25,944 nt of DNA from Hormiphora californensis (GCA_020137815.1 WFME01000022.1:1-25944), one strand, 5' to 3'; positions 9,711 through 19,962 are shown, counted from the first letter of the stretch. Numbers and translations: made by a program. The notes: a model not told the origin generated them from the letters alone.

Positions 9711-9948
9711 CGGTACTCAGAATCGACGACTGCAAGTAGCACAGTACTGTGAAAGTGTTTATAGTTATAATTCCTGGAACCATCACCAGGATAATTTTGT
9801 ATACGACAGTGTTTTCCATCGATCGCACCGATAACGTGAGGGAATCCCCATCGATTCTCGATCCGTCAGCTATCTTTTTCCAATCGTGGACATCTTTTGG
9901 TCGGCAATCGACAAGTTTCTCCACATTCCCGATAATGATTTTCAAAGT
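9711..9948 (-). pseudogene. Harbinger exon with first catalytic Asp (GAIDGKH)
   Basis: Acceptor TTTCAG, donor GTAAGT. The second half encodes NRWGFPHVIGAIDGKH, then YNYKHFHSTVLLAVVDSEY, a textbook match to the family. The first half, RPKDVHDWKKIADG, matches the preceding family segment but lies in a different frame, so one base appears to be missing near 9855. Upstream of the acceptor to about 10060 there are further degenerate traces (LQISRSFLILPSTLYG) resembling the DNA-binding part, so the true exon may extend further. Confidence 0.82.
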
Positions 9949-10065
9949 CTGAAAATATAGCGGTATAGGTACGCGTGTTCTCGAAACCATATAAGGTTGA
10001 TGGCAATATCAAGAAGCTACGTGAAATTTGAAGACCGTAAGTCTCAGGAATAGGCGATATATATA

Positions 10066-10924
10066 CAGTCGGACCCCGATTTAGTGGCATCCTCGGGGGG
10101 AAAAAATCCTGCCACTAAATCAGGGTGCCACTAAATCGGGGAGATCCATATTTGGCCCATAAAAATCTATTTTATGCCCAAAATGCTATACTAAGACTAA
10201 AAACACCTCTAACTGTTATATGCAATATTCATGTATTGATGACATGATAATTTCTGATTAGAAATAGAAAACTTTAAAATAATTTTTTCAAAAAAAATGT
10301 GAAAAATTTTCTAAGTTATACCAGCCCGTCCGATTTGTGTTTCGAATCGGTGCAGCTTACTGGATGTCCTGTCTAATTAGCAGGTTCGAAACGAACCGAT
10401 TCGTGATACCATGCCGAATCGGGGCACCCTAAGCGGGTGAGGAAGTATCAAAATTTCAAAATAACTTTTTCTCTCAAAATTTATGGGGAGCACCGATCAA
10501 AGCATTGACAATCGTACTGTAAAAGTTTGCAAAAAATTTTTAAAAGTATACCAGCCACTTCCGAATCGTGTTTCGAATCGGTGCATCTTATCGCATGTCC
10601 TGCTGCTAATTAGACGGTTCGGAACGTGATCCCCATCGAATCGAAATCTTGACTCTTGGTGACCTTGTGATTCAATGGCCCCATGGGGATCACGTATCGG
10701 TTCGTTCCGAACCGTCTAATTAGCAGCAGGATATGCGATAAGATTCACTGATTCGAAACACGATTTGGACGTGGCTGGTATTCCTTTGAAAAATTTTCAA
10801 AAAAATTTCAAAAAAAATTTCAAAAAAAATTCACAAAAAAATTCAAAAAATTTTTGGGGGAAAAAATCGTGCCACTAAATCGGGGTGCCACTAAATCGGG
10901 GGCCACTAAATCGGGGTCCGACTG
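10066..10924. mobile_element. 859-bp TA-flanked MITE with nested inverted repeats
   Basis: Ends CAGTCGGACCCCGATTTAGT and the reverse complement, with TA outside (10064-10065, 10925-10926). Subterminal DNA repeats a CCACTAAATCGGGG unit. Inside, blocks at 10321-10436 and 10551-10636 are related direct copies, and the second has an inverted partner at 10683-10779. It is the long relative of the 168-bp element at 2739. No transposase. It lies in an intron of the Harbinger gene. Confidence 0.85.
10551..10779. repeat. Inverted repeat inside the 859-bp MITE
   Basis: Arms 10551-10636 and 10683-10779 share CAGCAGGA, CTAATTAG and GGTTCGGAAC-type blocks in opposite orientation, with about 46 bases between them. 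The right arm has a roughly 10-base insertion. Confidence 0.8.
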
Positions 10925-10971
10925 TATAAGTCATTGTACAATTTGTTGTGAAATTTCCCATTAGTATTGTA

Positions 10972-11047
10972 CAGTCGGACCCCGATTTAGGGCCCCCCGA
11001 TTTAGTGGCACCCCGATTTAGGGACAGGATTTTTCCCCCCGATTTTT
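10972..11047. mobile_element. Truncated relative of the TA-flanked MITE
   Basis: Starts CAGTCGGACCCCGATTTA after TA (10970-10971) and follows the 168-bp element for about 75 bases before stopping. No right end is found. Only 47 bp separate it from the 859-bp copy. Confidence 0.8.
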
Positions 11048-11098
11048 GTAATACAGCAACTGTAGATTAAACCCTACTACCTTAGTACTTTCACTTAC

Positions 11099-11238
11099 TG
11101 TTCACCAACCTTAGAGTAATCACAAGTTGATCGACTGGTCTGAGTGATCCTTGCCTTGCTCGTAACTTTGGTTTCAAATGTTCCTCACAGACAAGTAAAA
11201 TATCCTGAAACTCTTCTTTGTATAACCCAGTAGCTGTC
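11099..11238 (-). pseudogene. Harbinger N-terminal exon (DNA-binding region)
   Basis: Acceptor ATCTCAG, donor GTAAGTG. The open frame reads TATGLYKEEFQDILLVCEEH and ends RPVDQLVITLRLVN, which resembles the helix-turn-helix region before the nuclease in this family. The phase with the exon at 11377-11475 does not fit directly, so an exon is missing or there is a break. Confidence 0.55.
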
Positions 11239-11376
11239 CTGAGATTGCATACATGTGATTAGTCATTAGCACTGCAATATCCCTTGTTGTTCGTCGGGGC
11301 ACAGGGGGCTACAAGAAATAGTTGATGCCATTCCCAATAAAAAGGGATGTCTGTGGCGGGTGGCGACTGGCCTTAC

Positions 11377-11475
11377 CGAAACTGCTCTCCATGGTAAATA
11401 TTGAAAAGTTCATCTGTTTGCTTTTGTATCGTCTCATTATTTTGGCGAGTTCGGTACAGTCTACAAACAGGTGCT
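11377..11475 (-). pseudogene. Candidate Harbinger 5' exon 2
   Basis: The acceptor CTTGCAG and donor GTAAGG enclose 99 open bases (EHLFVDCTELAKIMRRYKSK and onward). It joins in phase with the exon starting at 11630. The content is not diagnostic; it is assigned by position, strand and splice sites. Confidence 0.5.
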
Positions 11476-11557
11476 CTGCAAGAATGAATTATAAAATTAT
11501 TAGAAAACTATTTTAATTGGAACATTGTGCGGTACTGGGAGTTAAAAAAATACGTAC

Positions 11558-11630
11558 CTTCTCTCAGCTCGAAGGCCAACGTGGCTCCAAAATAATATTT
11601 TAGCTCTTGATTCAGCTTCCTGACTTGCAT
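11558..11630 (-). pseudogene. Candidate Harbinger first exon
   Basis: An ATG at 11630 just after an in-frame TAG starts MQVRKLNQELKYYFGATLAF and runs to a donor GTACGT. It joins in phase to the next exon. No recognised domain. A promoter is not evident upstream. Confidence 0.45.
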
Positions 11631-12276
11631 CTTCTAACGTGCTTGTCATTGGCTTGCTACAAGAGTTTGGGAAAGGTCAGTTTTGTTTGGCAAGCGTGAT
11701 TATAACCTGGGTGCCTCGACGCCTAGTAACAAGCGATTGGCGCACAAAACAAATCTGTGGACGAGAAGGGGCAGTGACTACTTCAAAAAATAGTATCTTA
11801 AAGAGGCGTACAAAGTCCTTTTTTCAACTGTTCACTCCCATTCACTCCGACGTCGTATTTGAGCGTCCGACGTCGTATTTGAGCGTCGTATTTGAGCGTG
11901 AGTCACACCACAGCAAAAAAAGTAAAAACCGCGTATCACCGGAAAGACCACAGATTTCTGAGCCCGCGAAAATTTGGTTTTGGTCTTAGGAGTAATTGAG
12001 AAACAAAGTTGAGAACAAGTTTTTGACTCTAAAATAAAAATAGCACGCCACCAGGGGCAGGGGGCTGCAGTCTGCACAACTCACCACTCTTGGTTTCTGT
12101 TTTTAAAAATTTTCTCAGTTTCGGAACTTAAAAAATGTGCAAAATTTATAATAAAAGAGTAATAAAAAAAGCCACATGCATCTGGCCTAACAATGTCAAT
12201 AATAGTATATATAAATTGTTTTTGCCTGACTGGCTACACGAAGAAAATCACATAAAATACATGCAACAGTTAAAGA
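11631..12276. other. Spacer between Harbinger gene and R2-like element
   Basis: No gene supported. It contains a 20-bp tandem repeat at 11847-11899 and, at 12000-12276, the 3' flank or untranslated end of the minus-strand reverse transcriptase, without an obvious poly-A or repeat tail. Confidence 0.5.
11847..11899. repeat. 20-bp tandem repeat, 2.7 copies
   Basis: Unit TCCGACGTCGTATTTGAGCG occurs twice, then a shortened third copy lacking the first bases. Contains the palindrome GACGTC. Confidence 0.85.
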
Positions 12277-13675
12277 CTAGTATGTATGGTACAGATCTGA
12301 TGAAGAGCCATCATTCTTGTTCCTTCCTCTGTAACCCCGAATAGAACAAGTTATGGAGCGGACCATTGAAAATGATAGACGAACACGGAGGTATCGAATA
12401 CACTCCTGGTAGGTATAGCCAGTTTTCCGCGATTTCTTGGTTGCGAGTTGCTTCAGAGTTCTGCTGAACTCTTGACCAAGTCCACCGGTCGTTGACATAA
12501 CGAGGGGAGTAAAAGAAGCTTTTTCCACCTCGAGAATGCGATGTAGATAGTTCTTCTTCTTCCCTTCCTCGTGCTTGATATACGTTTGAGGGATATCCTG
12601 AGTCTCATTAGACTGTGCCCTTGGGTTAAAAACCCTTACGTCAAAATAGGTGCAGTCCATTGGTCCCCAGAATCCCCTCGTTCGAATGTCAAGGCGCGCT
12701 CCATCCTCTGTAATGGTCCCAGGTGGTAGTTTTGCTCCTCTAACTTCCAGTAGGTGGGGTTCAGCCTTAGTGTCGTAGCACACTTTGTCCAGCTCCGCAG
12801 TTAGAAAGTCTCGAACGCAATCGTGTCTGACCGCAACAAATCCCCCGCGTTTGCATGACATGGAGTGATCGTTGCTGTTTTCCTCCCCACAAACGCACTG
12901 TGTTGCTCTCGGCTGTCCCACTAGTGGGAGATCGTATCGTGCTGAGATTGAATCAAAGAACTCCTGGCGATTGAGTGTGAGCTTCAATGACTCTAGGGGT
13001 AGACAAGTGAGCCATGTTGATGCCCCTTTCTCGCTGAGTAGATCAAGGTTCCTCGCCTCTCTTGGCTTGATTGACTGAACGATTTTTTCCCTGCATTCCT
13101 TGTGGTAATTAGCTTTGCCAGTTTTGATGCTGAGGGCTATGGCTTTCTCAGTCTCAGGATTCGGTATATATTCTACGTCTTGTTTCTGGATGGCCTTCTG
13201 AAGTTCTTCTGTCGCTTTCAGCAAGTTCTGGTACTCCAGGTCAGCCATGTGACAGGGGTTTTCGACACCCAGCCCTCCCATTCTCGTAGGAAGTGCCATT
13301 ATGGATCGTAGCGTATCAGGAATGAATGGTTGTCCTGTGATAGTCGGGAGGAATTTCTCTCTGATTGCCTTCTCGATGGGCTCTAGTTCTGTAGCGATCC
13401 CTGGTGTTGTCCGCAGCAAGTAGTTCCACTTCTTACTCAACCCGATTGTGTAGGCTGAATAGGCTAGTTGGGGTTCGTTGCAGGCAATGTCGCTCAGTTG
13501 TTCTATCTCCTCGACCCATGTCTTAACTTCATTCTTCACCCACTCCTTCATTCCATCATCGCTCCCAATGAAGGAACCCAGGTAACGGTGACCAACAGTT
13601 GTTATGTTGACATCTGGAAACAGTTCCTTGGCTCTTTCCTCCTTGTCTTCTTTCACAATCAGCCAACGCAAGGAG
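12277..13675 (-). pseudogene. 3' half of R2-like reverse transcriptase: zinc knuckle and nuclease
   Basis: 464 open codons. Residues 22-250 (TTVGHRYLGSFIG, YLLRTTPGI, LPTRMGGLGVENP) are the post-catalytic and connector part of a reverse transcriptase. Cys259, Cys261, His269 and Cys273 form a C-x-C-x7-H-x3-C knuckle. A RHD triplet, ARLDI (325-329) and FDVRV (343-347) follow. That order is the layout of R2-type retroelements, where a restriction-like nuclease nicks the target; the nuclease assignment is my inference from motif order. The N-terminal half is at 16709-17722, separated by a CR1-like insertion at 13676. The conserved FGYYPEPLKS to WLIVK context joins across it. The clade is uncertain. 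Confidence 0.75.
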
Positions 13676-16600
13676 CTTAAGTCCAGCAGGTGATACAGGC
13701 TGGAAACTCGGTCTTATAAGAGACTATGTTACGCAAGAGAAAACTCCCATAGTAGCCATTGCAGTAACTGAGACTTGGTTTAAGGGTTATCATTCTGATG
13801 CTCAGGTTCAGATACCAGGGTATGACGTATATAGAAGTGATAGAGAAAACCGAGTTGGCGGAGGCTGTGCCTTATATGTTCAATGTTCGCTGGCTGTTTC
13901 TGACAGTATATATTTTGCGAGTGCGAATAACAATATGTGTGCTGTCTATGTTGAACAAATAAACACTATTTATGCTGCTGTGTATCGCTCCGAGTCAAGT
14001 GTGTTAGACTTTCAAAAGCTGATGGACAATTTACAGACTTTTATAGATAAACACAGTGATGGACGATTATCAGAGGTCGTAATTTCTGGGGATTTTAACC
14101 TTCCTCTTTTTCAGTGGTCTGATGGTTCGTCTGTCCCGGTTGATCAGCCTAACTACAATGTTGTTGCTGATTTCATGGACGCAAACTTTCTATCCCAAGT
14201 TGTTGAGGGCCCTACAAGAGGCAACAACACGCTAGACCTTGTGTTTACCAACCGTCCAGAATATTTCAGCGATATTGTTATTACGGATGGGGGTATCTCG
14301 GACCATTCCTGGGTATCATGTGAACTATCTTTCAACCCTCTCGGTCCTAAAAGTTTATTTCTTCCCAGTACACTTGAGGGTTATCGTCAATTGGATCTTC
14401 AGTCGGCTGACTTCACTAGTATTGATGCGGAACTAGCGGCTACTGATTGGGATCGAATGTTGACGGAATGTGAAGAACTGGGAGACGAGGATGGTTCCCT
14501 TTTTGTGGAGGCCATGCGTGACAAAGTGTTCAAAGTTGTAAAGTCACACTGTCGGTTGAAGAAAATCAGGAAAGAGTTTGTGGACAAAGAACTGAAACAC
14601 TTAACCAGCAGGAGACGGAAATTGGTTAAACGAAAGGACGATTCAAACAAATGGAAATCACTGATGGACTGTATTATTGGAAGGATAAAGGACCATTTGA
14701 TATCAAGGGACAAGAAGGCAGAGAGGAAGGCTGTCGACGTAATTAAAGAAAACCCGAAGTACTTTTATTCACACGTCAAGAGGAAATCAAAGGTCAAATC
14801 TTCAGTTGCACCCCTTGAGCGTGAAGATGGTTCACTAACTGTGGATCCTCAAGAGAAGGCTGGATTACTCCAACACCAGTTTTCCAGCGTTTTTAGCGAC
14901 CCTTCCGCTATCGACCCCGCAGAGGCAGCTGGTAACGTGGAGGACCTTGGGGAGATCCTGACAAGTTTGGAGTTTTCCCAGGAATGTATCCAGACTGGCT
15001 TGAAGGAACTTAAGCCATTCTCAGCATCCCCTCCTGACTGCATTCCTTCTTTTGTTCTGAAACAGTGCAGCAGCAGCCTGGCATACCCGATTTGGATGTT
15101 GTGGAACAGGTCATTTGAAGACGGATCTGTCCCTAGTTGCTTAAAGCAACAGTTCATAACACCATTATTCAAGAAGGGGGCTAAATCGAAACCTGTGAAC
15201 TATCGCCCAGTGTCTATAACAAGTCACCTGTCTAAAGTGTTTGAGCGGCTGGTGAGGAAACGGATCAGTGACTACTTGGACGAGATGGAGTTGCAGAGTG
15301 ACACTCAGCATGGGTTTAGGAAGGGGCGCAGTACCATGACACAGCTACTAACCCATGTTGACATCATCCTATCTGATCTATGCGGTGATCAGGAAGTTGA
15401 TGCTATCTACTTAGATTTTAGTAAAGCATTTGATTCCGTGGATATCAATGTTCTGCTAGCTAAATTGAGGCGATATGGTATTGGAGGTCAACTCCTTCAG
15501 TGGATCAGTGCGTGGATCCTGGGCAGGAATCAGTGTGTAATGGTGGATGGAGTGAGGTCACCCTGGGCCGAGGTACTTAGTGGGGTTGCCCAGGGTAGTG
15601 TGCTCGGACCACTTCTTTTCCTCATATATATTCTTGATCTGGAGTCAGTGCTAGACGGTAGCATGTGTCTAACTTTTGCTGACGATACTAAGTTGGTAAA
15701 AGCTATTTCGGATATGACTAGCCAGGCGTGCCTACAGAACGATCTTTTAAGAGTGGCAGAATGGGCAAAGAAGAACAATATGAAGTTACATGAGGATAAA
15801 TTTCAGCTCTTGAGCTATAGTCTGAATAAGTCTGCTATCCTCAGACAGTTTCCTTTCGCAGCTGAAGTGTTTACATATACTACAAGCTCAGGTGTGCAGT
15901 TGACCCCCGAACCTGATGTTCGTGATCTGGGTGTCCAGATGTCTGCAGATGGGTCATGGACGAGGCACATTTCTATCATAGTGCGGAAGGCTTCCCTCTT
16001 GAGTGGCTGGATATTCAGCGTTTTTCGGGACCGTTCTCCGGAGGTTATGGTACAGCTTTTCAAGTCCTTGGTCAGGCCTATTCTTGAGTACTGTTGCCTA
16101 GTCTGGAACCCTTCCAAGGCTGGTGATATCAAGGCTATTGAGAATGTCCAACGTTGTTTCACCAGACGTCTTGATGGTATGCAGGGTCATGACTATTGGG
16201 ATAGACTGAAATTGCTCAATCTTATGTCCCTTCAGCGTCGGAGACAGCGCTACATTCTGATTCATGTGTGGAAGACGATTCATGGTTTTGTACCTAACTC
16301 TGCCAACCTAGTATTTCAACAGCACGCTAGACTGGGTATGCGGATAGTCCCACCACCTTACCCCTATAGAGCAGAAACGAAACGAGCTAATCAATTTCAC
16401 TGCTCATTTGGTCCAAGAGCAGCTCATTTATGGAACACTCTACCAGCTGCTGTCAATTCTTGTGTGAGCTTGAATCAGTTCAAATCATCATTGGGCAATT
16501 ACTTGACAGGATTTCACGATCGTCCTCCAGTCAGAGGGTACCCGCCACTTCCAAATGACCTTTCGCCTCAATGTGCTGTGCTGTGCTGATGAGTGTGAGT

Positions 16601-16708
16601 GTGAAGGGATAGTTTTTCAACTTGATTTTATTTAGGTGGACCCATTCAGGGAAGGCCTGTTTCTTTATAAATAAAACTTTAATTGTAAACTTGTAAACTT
16701 GTAAACTT
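13676..16708 (+). mobile_element. CR1-like LINE insertion, 5'-truncated
   Basis: The insertion splits the R2-like gene. The left junction is at about 13676 and the right ends in a tandem (TTGTAAAC)n tail at 16684-16706 rather than poly-A. A possible 3-bp duplication, CTT, flanks it (13676-13678 and 16706-16708). AATAAA occurs shortly before the tail. Confidence 0.88.
13677..16589 (+). CDS. CR1-like LINE ORF: AP endonuclease and reverse transcriptase
   Basis: The frame is open for about 970 codons from the insertion junction; the first ATG is at 13935, giving 884 residues. The endonuclease starts truncated but keeps the glutamate of TETW (13770), GDFN (residues 52-55 from the ATG) and SDH (122-124). 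The reverse transcriptase has NYRPVSITS, YLDFSKAFD (492-500), GVAQGS where most have GVPQGS, and FADD (581-584). The C-terminus, DLGVQMSADGSWTRH and LMSLQRRRQRY, is typical of CR1-like elements. It has no stop or frameshift. In the known mechanism the endonuclease nicks chromosomal DNA and the enzyme copies its RNA there. It is inserted in the R2-like gene; the 5' end is missing, so this copy lacks a promoter. Confidence 0.92.
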   Translation, partial: LSPAGDTGWKLGLIRDYVTQEKTPIVAIAVTETWFKGYHSDAQVQIPGYDVYRSDRENRVGGGCALYVQCSLAVSDSIYFASANNNMCAVYVEQINTIYAAVYRSESSVLDFQKLMDNLQTFIDKHSDGRLSEVVISGDFNLPLFQWSDGSSVPVDQPNYNVVADFMDANFLSQVVEGPTRGNNTLDLVFTNRPEYFSDIVITDGGISDHSWVSCELSFNPLGPKSLFLPSTLEGYRQLDLQSADFTSIDAELAATDWDRMLTECEELGDEDGSLFVEAMRDKVFKVVKSHCRLKKIRKEFVDKELKHLTSRRRKLVKRKDDSNKWKSLMDCIIGRIKDHLISRDKKAERKAVDVIKENPKYFYSHVKRKSKVKSSVAPLEREDGSLTVDPQEKAGLLQHQFSSVFSDPSAIDPAEAAGNVEDLGEILTSLEFSQECIQTGLKELKPFSASPPDCIPSFVLKQCSSSLAYPIWMLWNRSFEDGSVPSCLKQQFITPLFKKGAKSKPVNYRPVSITSHLSKVFERLVRKRISDYLDEMELQSDTQHGFRKGRSTMTQLLTHVDIILSDLCGDQEVDAIYLDFSKAFDSVDINVLLAKLRRYGIGGQLLQWISAWILGRNQCVMVDGVRSPWAEVLSGVAQGSVLGPLLFLIYILDLESVLDGSMCLTFADDTKLVKAISDMTSQACLQNDLLRVAEWAKKNNMKLHEDKFQLLSYSLNKSAILRQFPFAAEVFTYTTSSGVQLTPEPDVRDLGVQMSADGSWTRHISIIVRKASLLSGWIFSVFRDRSPEVMVQLFKSLVRPILEYCCLVWNPSKAGDIKAIENVQRCFTRRLDGMQGHDYWDRLKLLNLMSLQRRRQRYILIHVWKTIHGFVPNSANLVFQQHARLGMRIVPPPYPYRAETKRANQFHCSFGPRAAHLWNTLPAAVNSCVSLNQFKSSLGNYLTGFHDRPPVRGYPPLPNDLSPQCAVLC

Positions 16709-17722
16709 TTCAAAGGCTCAGGGTAGTATCCAAAGCTTGGACCCTTCTCTTTCACCTTGCTCCACCACTTCTCGATAATGGCTAGAGTGCCTCCGCCACC
16801 TGCATCATCTGCATAGAGGATCTGAAAGAGTTCATCATCTAAAGAATTTTCAATGTTACGGAGAGAATTAGCTAATGGCATAAGGCCACATGCATACATG
16901 GGCATGGCAGTGGTATCACCCTGTGTTGTTCCTTCTTTTGATAGTAGGGTGTCATGTGAATTTCCATCAGATATGAATAGTTTGGCTGGCAAGCCGTAAG
17001 TGTTAGATAAATACATGCTAAAATCACGACATAAATAATCAATATTGCTTAGAGCTATCTTTCGGTTTAAAGAATTAAAGGCATTGGACGCATCAATTAA
17101 CAGTATACATTCACATTTATCATCATTAAATTTTTCTCTTAAAGCATGCACTGCAGCTTCAACACCACTCTTCAGTCCCCCACACAGTTGTATTGGGGCT
17201 GTTGCCTCTATATGTCAGGTTTTAGGACCGTTACAACAACTTTCCCCACGAGCCTTCGAATCACTTCACCCACACCGATCGGCCTGATACCTGCTGGCTT
17301 TTTCGATAAGGGAATCAGTCTGCTAGCAACGAATGCTTCAAGGTAAATGGGATCAGTTTTTTCAGTTGCCAGTTTGGTTGCACAGGTGGCAATCGCCCGT
17401 GCTAGATCATACGATTTGGGTTTGAACTTCTTGCACAGCAGAATGTGTTTCCAGAGTCCAGCGTCAGCTCCAGACGGACCACCTGATCCCGTAAGGTGTT
17501 TGGCAGCACGGAGCACTGATTCAGGGGTAATACTGGAGAAAATCACGTCGTTGGTGGGCAGCACAGGGCCATGAAGGAAGTAAGTTGAATCAGCCGGCTC
17601 AGGGTGTTTAAGTTTGAGCTGATTGACAACTGCCGAGGTGATAGGAACCGGTGCTACTCCACATGCAGAGTTTTTGATAGCTCGGAGTTCAGTTTTAAAA
17701 ATTCGGACTGATTCAAGCTATG
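16709..17722 (-). pseudogene. 5' half of R2-like reverse transcriptase: catalytic domain
   Basis: A minus-strand reading opens near 17722 (ELRAIKNSACGVAPVPITSA) and runs through GPSGADAGLWKHIL and RLIPLSKKPAGIRPIGVGE, the fingers region. A stop (TAG, near 17208) and a change of frame follow; the second frame reads CGGLKSGVEAAVHALREKF, LLIDASNAFNSLNR (palm motif A), SKEGTTQGDTTAMPMYA (motif B) and ILYADD (catalytic). The last part, FGYYPEPLK, is cut by the CR1-like LINE. The two breaks show that this copy is dead. DASNAFNSLNR and EGTTQGD are unlike ordinary LINE motifs (DFSKAFD, GVPQGS). Confidence 0.8.
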
Positions 17723-18133
17723 ATTTTCGTCCGAGCGAAAAAGACCCTGCGCGCGTGCGCGGCGTAAACTTTGGTTTTGCGCGTTACCCAGATTTAACGC
17801 CGCGCGGCCCAGAACTGAGTTTTTATTTTTTAGCTCACGAGCGCAGCTGTGAATTCACATTTTTTTTTCGTCTCAGGGAAAATTGAAAAGCGCTTCACTA
17901 AAGTCCGTTTCAAGCGACTTGACCCGTAATTCTTGGAATTTGGCGCATTGCGCGTGTATTTACAAAGGGGAAATCCTGAATTTCCAGGAATCTCAGGTCA
18001 AGTCGTTTGCCAAGGACGTCCGTCGCGTAGTGTATACCAGGAGTGGTGAATTATTGAGCCATTCTTATGAGGAGGCTCGCCCACCAATCACAGCTTAGAA
18101 CGGCTCTTGCGATCCGCGCGTTTCTCCCCTTAT
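17723..18133. other. CpG-rich spacer with inverted repeat
   Basis: Unlike its AT-rich surroundings, 17734-17815 is rich in CG dinucleotides (GCGCGCGTGCGCGGCG). CAAGCGACTTGACC (17911-17924) pairs with 17996-18009. A CCAAT motif is at about 18083. It lies upstream of the minus-strand R2-like frame and may be its 5' region or promoter; no gene is supported. Confidence 0.45.
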
Positions 18134-19962
18134 CTTGATAAACTTGATAAACTTGATAAATAAACTTCATTACAGAATCGTAAACGGTGTCAGTCTTTCA
18201 GCATCCCCCTTTTGCTCGAACCTCCAAAACCCAGTCCATGATAGAATTGTTGTTCCGGGTAGAATAACCCTTCACAGGTGGATTGTCAGGGAAGTGGTCC
18301 AGCCAACGGCCCAGCAGGATCTTGAACGTGTCTAAGGTCACTGCTGTATTAACCTCTTTCGGTAATGTGTTCCATAACCGAGCGGCCCTCACAGTAAAGG
18401 AGTGGAAGTATTTTGTTGAGAATGATTTCTGTGCTCCACTGTATAGGGTAGGTACCTCAGCTCGGATGCCGAGCCGTTGATGATGGTAAAACCGGGTATT
18501 CGTGCTGTTTGGTGCTGCACCATTATAGATTTTCCACATTTGTATTATCGTATATCGCTCCCTGCGACGTTGCAATGACATCAGTCTTAACATTTTTAGC
18601 CTTTCCCAATAGTCAAACTGTGCCATGTTATCGATCCTTCTGGTGAACTGTCTCTGGATACTTTCCAGAGCTTGAATGTCCCTAATCTTGTAGGGGGACC
18701 AGAGGGGAGAACAGTATTCTACTTTGCACCTTATGAGTGACTTGTAGAGTGTCAGCATAGTGGTGACTGATCTGTCCTTAAACGCTCTCAGTGCCCAGGC
18801 AGCCATCCTTCGTGCTTCTGAAGAAATCCTCATGACATGGTCTGTCCAAGAGCCACTGTTTGAGAGAATGATGCCAAGGTCTTTCACAGTATCCGCTGGT
18901 TGTATTTCATTGCCGGCTGGTGTCTCGTAAGAGCTGAACTCATGAGTGAACGGCAGTTCCCGTAGAAGGAATGTTTTATTCAGGGTGTAGTGAATGACTT
19001 CAAACTTGTCCTCGTGGAGTGTCATACAATTTGCTGCCGACCATTCCACCACCCGCTGAAGATCCTCTTGCATTTCTGCCCCTGATGTTTCCGAGTTGAC
19101 GCTCTTTTGGAGTTTTGTATCATCCGCAAATGTTCTGATTTTACTGTGTATCACTTGGCTTTGGAGATCAGCTACGTAGATGATAAAAAGGATTGGTCCA
19201 AGTACAGTCCCTTGAGGGACCCCGCTTTTAACTAGCTCAAAGTTCGATTTTTCACCGTCGACAGTAACTGTTTGGTACCGACCAGTAAGGAAGTCTTTTA
19301 TTCACCTTAGTACTTTCCCTCTAATGCCTAGCTTTTCTAGCTTGGCGATGAGAATGGTATGGTTGACACGGTCGAAGGCTTTTGAATAGTCCAAATAAAT
19401 AACATCAACTTCGTTCCCGCTGTTTAGCTCTCGAAAAATTCTATCCATGTGATCGAGTAGCTGTGTGAGGCAGCTCCGTTGCTTCCTGAATCCGTGTTGG
19501 CTATCTGGTATGAGGTTATTACTTTCCAGGTGTTCCACCAACTTGTTTCGTACAACTCGCTCAAATGTTTTCAGCAAGTTAGAAGTCAACGAGACAGGGC
19601 GGTAGTTAACAGCAAGAGTTTTATCACCACGTTTGAAGATTGGCGTGATGTACTGTTTTTTCAGGTTAGGGGGTGTTATTCCTTCTTCAAAAGACCGCTC
19701 CCAAAGAAGAAAGAGTGGAACAGCAAGAGTAGTTTTACAAGCACTGAGAATTTTAGCAGGGATGTCACCATCTGGTCCGGCAGAGGAAGGGTCAAGTTCT
19801 GAGAGGGCATCTTTGATATCCGCTGACGTAAATGTGAAATCCTCTAGAATCGCATTGGTATCCTCAACCCAAGAGAGACTTTTCAGCAAGTCTCCGCCGT
19901 CTGGATCACTGAAAGCCCGGCAGTACTGTTTTTGCAGGAGTTCCGCTTTTTCAGTTGTTAAT
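18134..19962 (-). pseudogene. Second CR1-like LINE, one nonsense codon
   Basis: A single minus-strand frame runs from about 19962 to 18198, broken only by TGA at 19304-19302, where the family has a Trp codon (VLR-stop-IKDFLTG). Motifs: KAELLQKQYCRAFSDPD, NYRPVSLTSNL, YLDYSKAFDRV, SGVPQGTVLGP, TFADDTK, DLGIILSNSGSWTDH, LMSLQRRRERY. The whole endonuclease is missing, so it is 5'-truncated. The 3' end has a (TTTATCAAG)3 tail at about 18134-18160. It belongs to the same broad group as the plus-strand LINE but differs clearly in sequence. Confidence 0.92.

Noticed and set aside
14399-16283. Minus-strand frames of 60-115 codons
   Set aside because: Shadows of the long CR1-like ORF.
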